A DNA stretch of 64,000 nucleotides from Paraphoma chrysanthemicola (lineage: Eukaryota; Ascomycota; Dothideomycetes; Pleosporales; Phaeosphaeriaceae). The first letter of the stretch is position 1; each line of letters begins with the position of its first letter. The notes beneath the pieces were generated by a model. That model saw only the letters and a program-made list of their open reading frames with translations, ran no database searches and had not been told where the DNA came from. Positions 31,755 to 43,681 of the stretch are shown piece by piece. The stretch spans positions 992,001 to 1,056,000 of the forward strand of contig JAGMWG010000015.1 in the NCBI GenBank assembly GCA_020744225.1. Reading direction: 5' to 3'. A program made the translations under genes and the position numbers.

Positions 31755-34700
31755 TGCGCAGGACGACGCGAGCTTGATGGGGAGGCGGTGATGATGCAAG
31801 GTAAAAGAATGTGCGTGATGGACGCTATGCGGATAAGAGAGAAATCAGGGTTGATGAGAAAGCGAAGGTGCTGTGATCAACGGGCTTTGAGTACAGGCAG
31901 TACCGAAATGAGAGCGCAGAAAGAGCGCAGCCTTGAGCTCATGAATGGTAGATAAATGAAGACAGGAGAAGAAAGGAGAAAAGCAGTATATAGTATCGGA
32001 GCTACATCGCTGTGTGCAGAGACTGAGGAGAATTGGGCTGGTATCAAAAAGCGGATGTGAAGTGAGAGAGCGGCCCGGTCTTTCGACCCATAGAAAGCAA
32101 GCTGGCGACACGGGACTGAGAGAAAGAGACTCGACCACTGCACCTTGGAACGCGCAGTTTCTCCAGCAAGTCGTTAAATGTGTCACGCATTGCAATCGTG
32201 CTTATCCTCACACTCGAATTTACGACTTAGAGCGCCTGTTCAGCCTTACGACCCTTCCTGGTCCCACAGGCCTGGTAACTGCTCCCAAGACGGGAGCCAG
32301 AATCCTCTGCAAATCTTGTCATGGTCCCCAGGATCGATACAACCAAGCAAGAGCGTAAAAGCTTAGGTTTTCGTGGAGCAGATCGAGGTTGTGCAGGGCG
32401 AAGACGGAAGTCGGCAACGGAGGGCTTGGTCGTGGAGACGGAACGTCAAGACTGCGCAAGACTTTGCGACAAGGCAGAGGAGCTTAATCCAACGACCCTC
32501 AGGGTCCAAAAAAACGGGAGAAGAGGTTCTGTCGAGTTGTGTCGCGTGAGAGTCGCGCGGTCTCTGGTGATGCTGGACGTGCGATTTCGATGCTACATGC
32601 GCGCAGTGTCATTGAATCGGTCATCTGGTACTTGCAGCTCTCCGGTCTGAATGTGGCCTAGCTTTCATTTTAGTCAGAGTCTGGACAATGCTGTCGTCGA
32701 TTATGGTTCATAGCTGATATTCGAGGAATTATATGTTTCCTTTTTGAGGCTCAAGGGTTTGACTATTAGCAACGCGTTCTCGACTCCCACGCCGTTAGTG
32801 CAAAGATGGTGGAAGCTGAAGAAGGTATGACAGGGGCGTCTGCTTATGGTTTCGCAAATGGGACCAGGCAATGCGACCCATCGGCCCAATTCTCTTCGGC
32901 GTAACGCAATGCAGACTGTGTAACAGAAATACCGCAGCACGAGATGCCTCAAGCGAGACACATGGTTTGTCCCACCGCCCGTGCTCCGGACTTCCTCGTG
33001 TATTTCCACAGTTTACCCAGCCCCACAGGCGGCACTCTCGGATACTTTACCTTGCATGCTTGCTGCAGTGACATGCAAGTGTCTCCAATATGGTCTTGGG
33101 CTGGGATCATTGCTGCTGGGTTATAAGAGACCAATTACATCGCAGCACGTGTGTTGTGAATGGCGCCGATGGCTTATTGCACCCACGCTCACCAAGATGC
33201 CCAGGCGTTTCTATCAATGCTGCAGCCCTTGGGATGCTGGGCTGTCAATATTGAGCGGGGAAGGACGACGAGAAGGGTTCAATGACTTGGAAATTCAGAG
33301 CAACAGAAGCGGCGCACCACCTAGTCGCTGGCGATCAACGTAGGATACACTGCGTTCATCAATCTGATTGCTAGGGCCTCGCTCGTCCCGAAATTCTCAT
33401 CATCGTTGCTCATCTTTCTTCCGCCAAGAGTGAAGTCCCGCATGTGGCGATGGTAGGGCCGTCAGATCATCCATGTTAGCGGGCTGCTGACGGTGGAAGA
33501 ACTTCCAGATGCGACTGGTGAGCGAAGGAATGAGCTTCCAAATCGTGTGGGAGGTGCTCCAATCACAGCGCCGACATGAGCACGATGCTCTGAGATGCAG
33601 GCTACCTGATTAGGCAGGAAGGAGCTACGGCCGGTTCAGTGGATGATTCCATGCAGACCTCACGAGCGAGGAACTTCGAAGCTCTATGAGAGCGCTCAGT
33701 CTCATCGTTGGAAGACACGCGACAGCATCGTGTGCGACCAGATCATGCTGCACAGTACCCGCTTCCAAGGTGAGATGCTGGTGATTTACCCTGGAAAATC
33801 GATTGCAGAAACCCAGGGCTAATGAACCACATCGCTAGAAGGCTCGTACCATGGCAAAACAGTCGGGCCCACTCCAGGAACCATGCTGTCGGTTTGCGTC
33901 CTGCTGTTGGTCGGCTATGGCTCCGTTGACTGTTGACACTTGCACGTTTGCGGCAATGCGGCCAAACGAGCGAAGTGCGCCTTAAGCCAATACCGTCTTC
34001 GGCGTCCCCCGTGGCAAGGCGTCGTCGATGTAATCAGCGTTGCATTGATGCACAATGTACACTGCCTAGATGGACAGCGACTTCATCGACCTGACCGTCG
34101 AATTTTCAGAGACGCTGGCATCTCCACAGAGGCAAGACTGGTGCACTTGATCAAGCCGGACACATCCAGTCTGGAAGGCTGTCCAGCTGCGAGGGCGTGG
34201 GGGAAAACGCTTCGGAAGAACTTGGGGCGGGTGCATGTTGTTGCAGCAGTGAGCCGATGTGGAGAGACAACGACGTCCATTTAAAAGTACCCCGTGGGCA
34301 AATGGCGCGCGTTCATTGGCTGCGTGTTCACCAACCTGGAAACACCAAAATGCGATATGCCAAGCCATCAATCATCTTGGCTGAACTGCGCCCAGCCACC
34401 TAGCGCCGGGCAGGCTTTGCAAATTCAGCAGATCGAGTATCCGCTCCACCAAGTCTGCCAAATGTGCTTGACGGCGATGAAGCTACGCTTCCTGATCCTC
34501 GCCTAACCTCAATGCGCACGGAATGCCCTTGAAACTCTTGGCGCCTCTCAACCAATGAACACACTCGATTCTGCAACGTGTGAACCCGCCGGTGTACTTC
34601 CGCATTCGTGGCTGCGCGAAGGCGAGCCATGCACACGGCGGATTCGCCATTGAGGGTGCGCCTGGCCCGTGTCTACCCTGGGCTGGATCCCGACGCTTTT

Positions 34701-34883
34701 GCAGCGAGGGTAGCACCCTCAACGCCGACACGAGAGACCCTAGCCGTAGTCCCAGCTGTAGTAGATTGCACGCATATATATACGTCTCACGGGCGCCCCT
34801 ACTCTATTCTGCAACCCAGCCCCAAGCGGACCACCACTCTTTACTAGACAGCTACCTGCAGCCAGCAGTGAACAGTACTCGCA
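31755..34883. other. long intergenic stretch before the phosphate permease
   Basis: 3.1 kb without a supported gene. Frames up to about 120 codons overlap on opposite strands and show no domain. A perfect CACGTG (33146-33151) and a CACGTT (minus strand, near 34575) lie upstream of the phosphate permease; these are the core words bound by Pho4/NUC-1-type regulators, but such words are common by chance. Confidence 0.4.
34775..34782 (+). promoter_or_regulatory. TATA-like element of the phosphate permease gene
   Basis: The sequence catatatatacg lies about 100 bp before the start codon at 34884, in GC-rich surroundings, at the distance expected for a TATA box with a short leader. Confidence 0.45.
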
Positions 34884-36769
34884 ATGGCCAGGCTCACTCA
34901 GTACAACTATGTCTTTGCCATTGGCACCTTCTTTGCCATGCTCGATGCCTACAACAACGGTGCTAGTAAGTACCAGCCTGCCATTTCAGTTCATCTCCAT
35001 ACTAACAATTTCTAGACGATGTTGCCAACGCGTGGGCTACCTCTGTTTCTTCTCGCTCTGTCTCCTACCGCCAGGCCATGATTCTCGGTACCATCTTCGA
35101 GATGGTCGGCGCCATCACTGTCGGCGCCCGTACTGCCGACACCATCAAGAACGGAATCATTCCCAACAGCGCCTTCAAGGGCGATGCTGGTGTTCAGATG
35201 CTTGCCTTCACTTGCGCGCTCGCTGGTGCTTCCATCTGGGTCATGTGGTGCACCAAGCACTCCGCTCACGTTTCGTCTTCCTACTCGCTCATCTCCTCGG
35301 TTGCTGGTGTCGGTGTTGCTGTTGCCGGAGCCAAGAACGTCCAGTGGGGATGGAACAAGGGCAAGGGCCTCGGTGCCATTTTCGCTGGTCTCGGAATGGC
35401 TCCAGCTGCCTCTGCCTGCTTCGGTGCCATCATCTTCATGTTGATCAAGCTCACTGTCCATCTCCGCAAGAACCCTATCCCATGGGCTATCTGGACCGCT
35501 CCCTTCTTCTTCCTGATTGCCGGCACCATCTGCACGCTCTCCATCGTCTACAAGGGCTCGCCCAACCTCGGTCTCAACAAGAAGCCGGCGTGGTATGTCG
35601 CTACCGTCACCGTCTCCTGCGGTGTTGGTCTGGCACTCCTCTCCTTCCTTTTTTTTGTGCCATACCTCCACACCGTCGTTGTGAAGCGCGACCACTCTAT
35701 TCGCTGGTACCACGCATTCCAGGGTCCCCTCCTCTTCCGCAGGCCTGCTGCTGAGGGTTCCGAGTCTGCCCGCGTTCGCGACTATGCCGTTGTTCAGCAC
35801 GACGAGGATCTCAAGCCTGCATCTATCTCCGAGTCCGACAATGGCGTCATTGGCAATGGTGATGCCGAGAAGGGTGTCGTTGTTGCCGAGCACCGTCAGC
35901 TGAGCTACAAGGAGCTCGTTGCTCAGGGCCAGGAGCGCTTCCACGCTAAGCTCCGAACCAAGAAGGGTCCTCTCGGCTGGGCCATGCGCTACCTCCATGA
36001 GAACAAGGTCCGAACTGGTGAGATCTACGAGAAGCAGAACCTGATCATCACCGCCAAGCGCATTCCCGCCATGCTTGTTGTCGGTGCTCTCTATGGTGTC
36101 AACTACGACATTCACGCCGCTCAAACTGGTATCCACGGAACTCCCGAGGGTGCCCGCATGGAGCGCGTCTACAGCCACGCGAAGAAGTACTCCAACGAGG
36201 TCGAGCACACCTACTCCTTCGTCCAGGTTCTCACTGCCTGCACTGCCTCCTTCGCTCACGGTGCCAACGATATCGGTAACGCTGTCGGTCCCTGGGCTGT
36301 CATTTACTCGGCATGGAACACTGGTAACGCGGCCAAGTCCAAGGCTCCCGTCCCGATCTGGCAGCTCGCTGTTTTGTCCGCGACTCTCTCGCTCGGTCTC
36401 ATCACCTACGGCTACAACATCATGAAGGTTATGGGCAACAAGATCACCTACCATTCGCCTAGCAGAGGTAAGCCAATCACACATCTTCACTGACATTACA
36501 AATGCTAATTCAAACCAGGTTGCTCCATGGAGATGGGCGCCGCGCTCACCGTCCTGATTTTCTCGCAATACGCCCTCCCCGTCTCGACCTCCATGTGCAT
36601 CACCGGTGCCACCGTCGGTGTAGGTCTCTGCAACGGCACCATCAAGGCCGTCAACTGGCAGCGAGTCGGTCTCCTCGTTTTCTCATGGATCATGACCATC
36701 CCGATCGCTGGTACTATTGGCGGTCTGTCGATGGGTATCGTCCTCAATGCCCCTCACTTCCGCCGTTAA
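34884..36769 (+). CDS. PiT-family (PHO-4/Pho89-like) phosphate permease
   Basis: Three exons, 34884-34965, 35016-36467 and 36519-36769, with introns of 50 and 51 bp (GTAAGT and GTAAGC donors), give 594 residues with many hydrophobic segments. The two PiT signature repeats are present: GANDVANAW near residue 26, whose Asn codon is split by intron 1, and GANDIGNAVGPW near 443. N-terminal and C-terminal membrane halves (FEMVGAITVGARTADTI; PVSTSMCITGATVGVGLCNGT) flank a hydrophilic loop from about 230 to 360, as in fungal Na+/phosphate symporters of this class. It should sit in the plasma membrane and take up phosphate with sodium or protons. Codon use is strongly C-ending, typical of a highly expressed gene. 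A TATA element lies 100 bp upstream. Confidence 0.95.
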
Positions 36770-39700
36770 GCATATCGCATGGTTCTTGGTCTTGGTTCTT
36801 TACTACTTAAAATGTCGGCTTCGGATACCCTCTTTCTTTGTGCGCGAGCCGCTCTCTCATGGCATGATAGATTTTGCATGTACTGTACCTGAGCGATTGC
36901 GATGGATGGGTAAATGGTTGTAGTGTCATAGAGACAATTTACTTTCACTCATACCTATTACTTGCTCCCCGTATGTGACTGACTCATTGATTGTTGCATA
37001 TAATATTGGTTACAAATCATGAGTATCAGGCGGACGCACGGTTGCGAGTTGCGGCCCAGGTATTGAAACAATTGCGGGGAACACATGTCCGCATTACGTG
37101 ACATTGCAACCCACAACAGCCATGGCGCCACGATACCAAGATCGCTCAAAACGTTACAACTCACTTGGTAGTGGAGTCCATATCTACTCGACGCGAGTAT
37201 CGTCCGTGCGGCTGCGTTAAGCGGTATCAAACTTGACATGCCCCGCGAACAACAACGGCCCGAATCATCCCGAGCGGCTGGACATCTTCAAACATATCGG
37301 CCTTGTTATCGAATGACTTCAGTTTACTAAACTTTTTGCATTCTTGTTGATGTTGATGGGAAGAGTAGGTGACGAGAGAGATGCTGGTGGGTAGTGACAT
37401 GGGCGAAATCATATTTGGGAGCGGAGGAGTTGCCAAAGTAGTACGTCCAAACACTGTTGTGATAGCAATGGCTTGTGATGTCTAGGCAGATGTAACCCTA
37501 TAGCAGACGCCTCGATTGCTGGAGGTGGCAGTGGGACATGGCCTCTCAGCAGTAAGATGCATCGCGCTGGCAAATCTCGTGATACGAGGGTGTATCAGCA
37601 GCTACTGAACAGCAAGATAAGATACGCAACTTGGACAACCCAAAGTAGAAGGCCTGTGTTTCTCACAGTCTTGAATTGCGGCATCCAGAATTCACTTCTG
37701 TGCTCCTGTTCCCTTCAGCGGGGTCGTTTCTGCCCAGTGCCACCGAGAGGTTCAGAACACAGGAGATTTTCGCATTTCGTCATTGCGTGGGATATTGGAA
37801 GATCGTTCAGACCACACGCGAAGATCCTAAAATGTTACTTTTCGGCGCCCCTTAGACATTTCCTAGATATGCCGATTGACGTGCTGCTGCGTCGCCAACG
37901 AAGTCACTACGCCGCAGCATTGCAACACAGGATGCTGATCAGGGTCTTGGATGAAGCGGTGGCTTGATCCTTGTGCCATCGAAGGATGTGGTATCGTCAG
38001 TGTTACTTCCAAAATGAGATCAGTCCTGACGTCGAACATGTGCATCGGTGGAGTGCACACTCCTGAATGACACAGCAACGAGGGTTTCCGCGGAAGCAGG
38101 ACATCGAAGATCGCAGACCTCGAGGACATGTTGATCAAGAGATGCAAAAATCGAAAAGCGCATCGTTCGAATTGAAGGGCTTGAAGCTAGGGCTTTCGAT
38201 AGCTTCCTTACGGACCCACGCCCCTTCGTAAAGAACACTGATACGTCCGATCTTTGCAGTCGCTGATGAGCGGTACCACAAGCGCCACCAATCTCAAGAT
38301 TGCGGAGTATAATCTTTAGAGGAGAATCAAGACGTCGCTGATCCATGATCACAACAATCGAAATCCATTGGTGAATGGAAAGTAGATTATCTATTCCCAA
38401 GTAGGTCCTGAGCGACGACAACTTGCCAGGACGGGCACACTGCGCCGCTAATCAAGATTTGGCCGCAGAAAATTATCTTATTCCTATTACCGTAGTTGTG
38501 AGGAGCTTGAGTGAGCTAATTCTTCACGAAGATGGTCTTGTCGTTCATGCATTTGGTCACGTGCCACTGACTTGTGCAAGCGTCAAGCTCTCGCACAGCC
38601 AAACTGTCAGCCAAAGTACTTCGTAAAAAATGTTTGGAACTGATTTAGATGCAATCCGCAACATGATCGGGTGACCAATGTTCCATCTCAGTCACCTCCT
38701 ATCGGCCTCCACGAGCACGCCAAGACCACTCCCCTTCTCGACCCTTCACTACTCAGCTGCGCCCCATCGATGATCGACACAAGGATCTAGAACCATTCTC
38801 CATATCCGGGACCTACCCGCTCTCGATCCGTCACGTTGCGATCAAGCAAAAGGACGAGAAAATGCCAATTTTCCGCACAACCTGGGCGCTGGGAATGATG
38901 AAGATCGGGGGTGGTGGGTGGGCAAGAGTGCTTGAGTTGGTACCAAGTGGTGCAAGAAGTTTTCCATGTGCCGTGTTGCCGGCTTGTCAGATGTGCGGAG
39001 GCCTGGGAAGATGAGCGAGCCAGTTGAGGGCGGAGATGGAGCACGTGGGCTTGGCGGGCGGTGGCGGGCTTGAGAACCGGATCGTCTTCTTCAACATCAT
39101 GGGTCTCGAGAACTTCTCCTGGATACAGCACATGAGATTTGGAATAATCCGCTCAAGCGTTCAGGGGCTGTCGGAGGTGGTGATGGTTTCGCTGTCATGC
39201 TGAAACTATACGACTAGAGAGAATCCCTGGCTTGATAGTCACAGTAGTGCTCCAGCACCGTCACGACTGTCAAGGTCAGTACGCACAGCGCGATTCACGC
39301 CATCCTTTTATGATTCAAAATTCGCGGAAGAAGTTCCAACATATAAACTATGCGAAGCAACAATTTGCAGCCGAGAGGTCGTGTCTATGATAGTAATCGT
39401 CGGGATGTGATAAGCTCTGAGCAATGCAGCATCTGGAAATGAATCGGTCACAACGGATCAAGTTTAAACAGGACGCAAGAAAGGCACAACATATAATTTA
39501 ATGAATCAAGAAATGAAGAGGCTCTGAGACTCGAGGTCTCGCTACCAAGATCCAAACATCGGACGTACCTAAGTTACTCCCCTAGCCGGTCGAACAGGTC
39601 CAAGAACGAGCGAATTCGAGCTCGAGATCCCTTTCAGATTCTACTGTCCCGTTCTGCTAGGTACCCGAAGGAAGTGAAGTTTCTGGTGGCGAGATCTTCA

Positions 39701-40477
39701 AACTACGAGCCCGAGCACCGAGCATACCTACGAGTGGAGGCAAACGGTGGATGGCTGGTTTGAGACGCACAAGGAACTATGGAGGGTTTGGTGCCGGACG
39801 ATGCAGCTGCGAAGAAGGATAATAGATACGAGCAAAGTACTTTGAGATTGACGGCGTCGGAGAGTGGATTGAGGATTATTGATCACGGTCGTGCAAAGCG
39901 ACGAGGACATGAGCAGGAGGCCGAGCATATTGCGTAAAGCTAATTAGGCCTTGGTTGCGGCGTAGAGATGGCGAGGATGTGTATTTGTCCTATTAAGGGG
40001 AGCATCGAGCCCTTTTCCATATTTGATTTATACTACACAAAGCTTTGTAACGGTGACGGCTCCATGTGTTCACATGGAATCAAAGGCGAAGTTTAAGAAG
40101 CTCACTTTCCTCCTCCACGAGGTTCCGTAATGGCACTAGCATTGTGCCGTCTCGTTGCGCTAAAACTTATAAACAGTTGATCAATGATCGCGAACGCGCC
40201 GACCGCGGCATCTACAAAAGCATCGTCTTAATTCAATACATGTTTGATCGATATTCGTGCCACTGGCCAAGTACGTAGGAGCTAGGGACGAATACCTGAG
40301 TAAATATATGTGCAATATATCATTGGCGATATTTTCATGGCAGGCGAAATTGCTCCCAGATTCTCAATTCTGTCCGAACTCTTTATTACATACCCCACCC
40401 GTTTGTATGGAAATCATACGTTGTTGAAACATATCCACTTGGTGTAATAGACATGGCCTCGACACAGGTCACCAGTC
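36770..40477. other. long intergenic stretch, nothing recognised
   Basis: 3.7 kb between the phosphate permease and a convergent HET gene. Short frames occur on both strands without domains. A small perfect stem (gagac-tcgag-gtctc) occurs near 39526. I see no transposon ends, tRNA or gene. Confidence 0.45.
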
Positions 40478-42580
40478 TCATATCAAATGCAATTGTTGCA
40501 ACGGTGGCTTATTCAGATGTCGCCAGGTGTCCCGAGTCGAAGATCCTTTTCGTCCAACTCCTAGTCTCGTTTCGTCATGCTCATGGATCAGTCCAATTCG
40601 GATGTAAGTGTCGGGTTTGATCATGTCTTTCACCAACCCTAGAGCATACCAGGACCTGTAGAGAGTGCCACCTTTCTTCCACCTGCCAAAAATTGCAAGT
40701 GGCAGCATGAATATCTTTGTTGATTCTCGCCGCTGTAGATCTTCATCCCAATCCAACATGAGCCGGCCAATGACGTTGCCATGTTCATGAGAATAGACAA
40801 TGTGATTACTGTACCATACGCTTTGCAAATTTCCCAGTATGGTGAGCCTGGCATCGCGCACTTCCCCAAAGCAATTTTCTCCTAATGGTAATGCTTGCGC
40901 AGAAATGATCTCGATCAAAGGACCGAAGCAATTGCTACTCGTGAATTGCGCCCTGTCATAAATCCCAGCAGAAGACTTTACGGTGAAGCGACCAATTCTG
41001 TTTTGATAATGAAAGACGCCTCTGTCGCAGGTGTACCAAGACCAAGAGGGCCCACGGACGGCGGATGGGTGAAGAGAGCGAGGCCGCGGATGTTCATTTG
41101 TATCAACCATGTAGATCAAGCCATATACCAAATCCTTACGCCATAGTCCAGCAACATACTCGTCATCAAACTTTTGAGCGAATCTCGTTACGATACCTGA
41201 CAGTGCCGGTAGGCGATCACTGCCATGAGTCAAGCTCAGCTGACTATATGTCTTGAGCATTCTATACCAGTTGTGCAGGCCCTCTTTATGTGTTCTAAAG
41301 CTCATGGTGTCTTTTGGGGCATAAGAGTAGTGCTTTGCACGAATTGAAGATAATTGAGGCACACGAAGGTGCTCATCAAATTGCGCTGTGGTACATTCGA
41401 AGTATAGGTGATTAGTGCCAAAGTAAATCCATCGTGGGGATAAGAGGCGTTCCTGGAAGACCCATGCTCTTTTGGCCAGAGGGGAGTTGTCCCAATCTAC
41501 TCGACCGTGATCAGTATCATAAGGATGCACAAGGCGAAGTGAATCTGGTTTTGTTGTGCCCAACCAATGGACAGGTAGATTGCACCACTTGTTTGTAGGA
41601 GTAGGATGCAGTCCACGGGGAAAACCTGCGTGGCAGTCTCTTGCATCAGGCGATGCTAGGGTTACAACGCAATCGCTATAAACCTTAGCCATTGACGCGC
41701 ATTCGTGTTGCCAATCTGCGTCATCATCTTGGATGATACAAAAGCTGTCAATCCAAAGATAGCGATAGCCGAGCGAGCGAACGATATCCACTGCGTCTCG
41801 AAATGTCTTGGGCATTGACGCCATGGGTATTGAGGCCATTCGACTAGAAAGGTTGGCTCTCGTCGTTGCTGGCGGTTTTGACCTGCCCCAGCAATGGCTC
41901 AGTGTGACGTAAGTTCCTTTTTGACCCCGAGTAACAACCAGACGAGGTTGTGCATCATCATGGTGCACTCCTACATCAATGAGTCGTGTTGGAAGGTCGG
42001 ATTTGGAGAGCGGCGGACAATGTGCATGTTTCACCTGGCATTCCTGTAACCACTGCCGGCAAAGACCAATATCCGTATGATGCAAAAGATTGCGTGTACC
42101 AATGTTTATCGGTGAATCTTCAGATGGAATGACGCCTATGTCTACTCCCCATTTGGTAAAACTTCCTGGCCCGTACTTAAATCCCGCAACTACACCGTAA
42201 GGGGGAGAAAACTCTCTGTGAATACCATAGACCATGATTCCGCTGATCAAGCATGGTCCCGAGTTCTTTTCGCGGCTCCTATCGGCGTCAAATTGCTTTT
42301 TTGCTTTTTTCTTCTCCTTCTTGGTGTCTTTCGCTTCAAATTTGTTCCACCCCTCCGGCTCTTGCGGTTCAAGCGGCAGCTTGAGAGCTTTCATGAAGAA
42401 GAGACATACAGGGCAGCCCTGTAATGCAGAAGCCCGGAGAGATTGGAAGGAAGACTGATGTGCAGTCGCATGACGGTCGCGGGGCAACTTGTACCAATTG
42501 GCGGCCCACCTGCTCGGGTCGAGGGCGAACGCAAAATCCGTATTAGCGCAAACTTCGCAGATGCGACCTTGCTCTCCCAT
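40478..42580 (-). CDS. HET-domain protein, intact, long form
   Basis: An uninterrupted minus-strand frame. I start at the Met encoded at 42580 (700 residues, beginning MGEQGRICEVC) because the 60 residues before it are unlike the family start; the frame is open back to another ATG at 42760. N-terminal CxxC pairs (residues 8-11 and 56-59, CPVC) are typical of this HET subclass. The HET core has YVTLSHCWG (about 224-232), MPKTFRDAVDIVRSLGYRYL, then WIDSFCIIQDD, then SDCVVTLASPDARDCHAGF, and WVFQERLLSPRWIYFG. The C-terminal part includes GLIYMVD and GPSWSWYTCDRGV. Proteins of this kind act in non-self recognition and can trigger cell death. It is the only one of the two long HET genes types here without a lesion. 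Confidence 0.9.
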   Translation of the reverse strand: MGEQGRICEVCANTDFAFALDPSRWAANWYKLPRDRHATAHQSSFQSLRASALQGCPVCLFFMKALKLPLEPQEPEGWNKFEAKDTKKEKKKAKKQFDADRSREKNSGPCLISGIMVYGIHREFSPPYGVVAGFKYGPGSFTKWGVDIGVIPSEDSPINIGTRNLLHHTDIGLCRQWLQECQVKHAHCPPLSKSDLPTRLIDVGVHHDDAQPRLVVTRGQKGTYVTLSHCWGRSKPPATTRANLSSRMASIPMASMPKTFRDAVDIVRSLGYRYLWIDSFCIIQDDDADWQHECASMAKVYSDCVVTLASPDARDCHAGFPRGLHPTPTNKWCNLPVHWLGTTKPDSLRLVHPYDTDHGRVDWDNSPLAKRAWVFQERLLSPRWIYFGTNHLYFECTTAQFDEHLRVPQLSSIRAKHYSYAPKDTMSFRTHKEGLHNWYRMLKTYSQLSLTHGSDRLPALSGIVTRFAQKFDDEYVAGLWRKDLVYGLIYMVDTNEHPRPRSLHPSAVRGPSWSWYTCDRGVFHYQNRIGRFTVKSSAGIYDRAQFTSSNCFGPLIEIISAQALPLGENCFGEVRDARLTILGNLQSVWYSNHIVYSHEHGNVIGRLMLDWDEDLQRRESTKIFMLPLAIFGRWKKGGTLYRSWYALGLVKDMIKPDTYIRIGLIHEHDETRLGVGRKGSSTRDTWRHLNKPPLQQLHLI

Positions 42581-43681
42581 GTTTAGAGCCTTGGAATGAA
42601 CCGGTGTTGGAGCATCGAGGTAGGTGGTTGCTGTGTTGTGCTGGTTGAAATCTCGGCGGGAAAGGCTGAACAAGCTGAATAGGCAACAGCGAACAACACT
42701 GCTGTTTGCGGAGACGTTAGGCGACTCCGAGGCTGTGCCACTCTTGAGCGAGCACAGCATTCTGAATCCGTGAATGAGCCTGGATACTTGATCATGTGAA
42801 AACTTCGCAACTTATCAAGTGTGCCAAAGTTTTCTAACTGCCGTTTTCTTAGTTAATCTGGTATATTTCCACCACCACAATCATCCCCAAACCACGCACC
42901 CCCGCCATGTTCTATCCAACACAAACTTCCCCAAAAACACTTCTACTTCTCTCGTCTCACACCATAACCTCAGACATCCTTTCTCGTTACAACACCAGGA
43001 TACACTATCCAACATAAACCCAACTATTCGCACGCACAGGAAAACAAACGGGCGCACTTCCTCCACGCCACCCCTTCCAAACAACATACACCCACACCCA
43101 CGGACCTCCATCCCAGTATCACATTCACAGTTCTAAGAGTCGTCCATCCAACGCACGACACATAAACATCAATCTCCGCTACCAACACACCAAACCCTCT
43201 TAACTACACTTAGATGAGTAAGTAAGCAAGTATCCTGCACATCCTCTTCCCTCCCTGCTTAAAGTTCCGTCTGAACGCAGTCAAAACGCGAGTGGCATTT
43301 TAGACAAACATATGAGTCGGCACATGAAGTTCACATCTCTTGAGCTGAAGAAGTGTAGTGCTCAACAACCACCCATTCCATGAATAGAAGCGACTTGCGC
43401 CACTTTTTCTACGTCCACGCTCTCGCACGTGGACATGCCTTACTAACATCAAATGCTACGACATCTCCACGCATCAAAGCCAGATTGCTACTCTACTCCT
43501 TCCCATGTTGAGAAGTAAGTTACTAGCAAGATGAAGCTCCACATGCGAAACCCCATAATCTTCTATTTTCGAGATACCAACCCGCCTCAGCTATGCTTCT
43601 TTCTAGAATTCATACCCTATCCTGCTCCAGGAATCCTCCCATTCACATCCCCTCCACCCCCACCCCCATCCCCATCCACCA
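42581..43681. other. intergenic, C/A-rich
   Basis: The first 180 bp keep the HET frame open but are probably leader. From 42870 to 43160 and from 43620 to 43680 the plus strand is very C/A-rich (ccacc-type runs), which on the minus strand gives the G/T-rich 3' side of DUG2. No gene supported. Confidence 0.4.

Noticed and set aside
35012..36568. 518-codon minus-strand frame opposite the phosphate permease
   Set aside because: Shadow of a C-ending codon-biased gene; the plus strand has the family signatures and splice sites.
38020..38421. 133-codon minus-strand frame
   Set aside because: No domain, no splice partners and no conserved-looking block.
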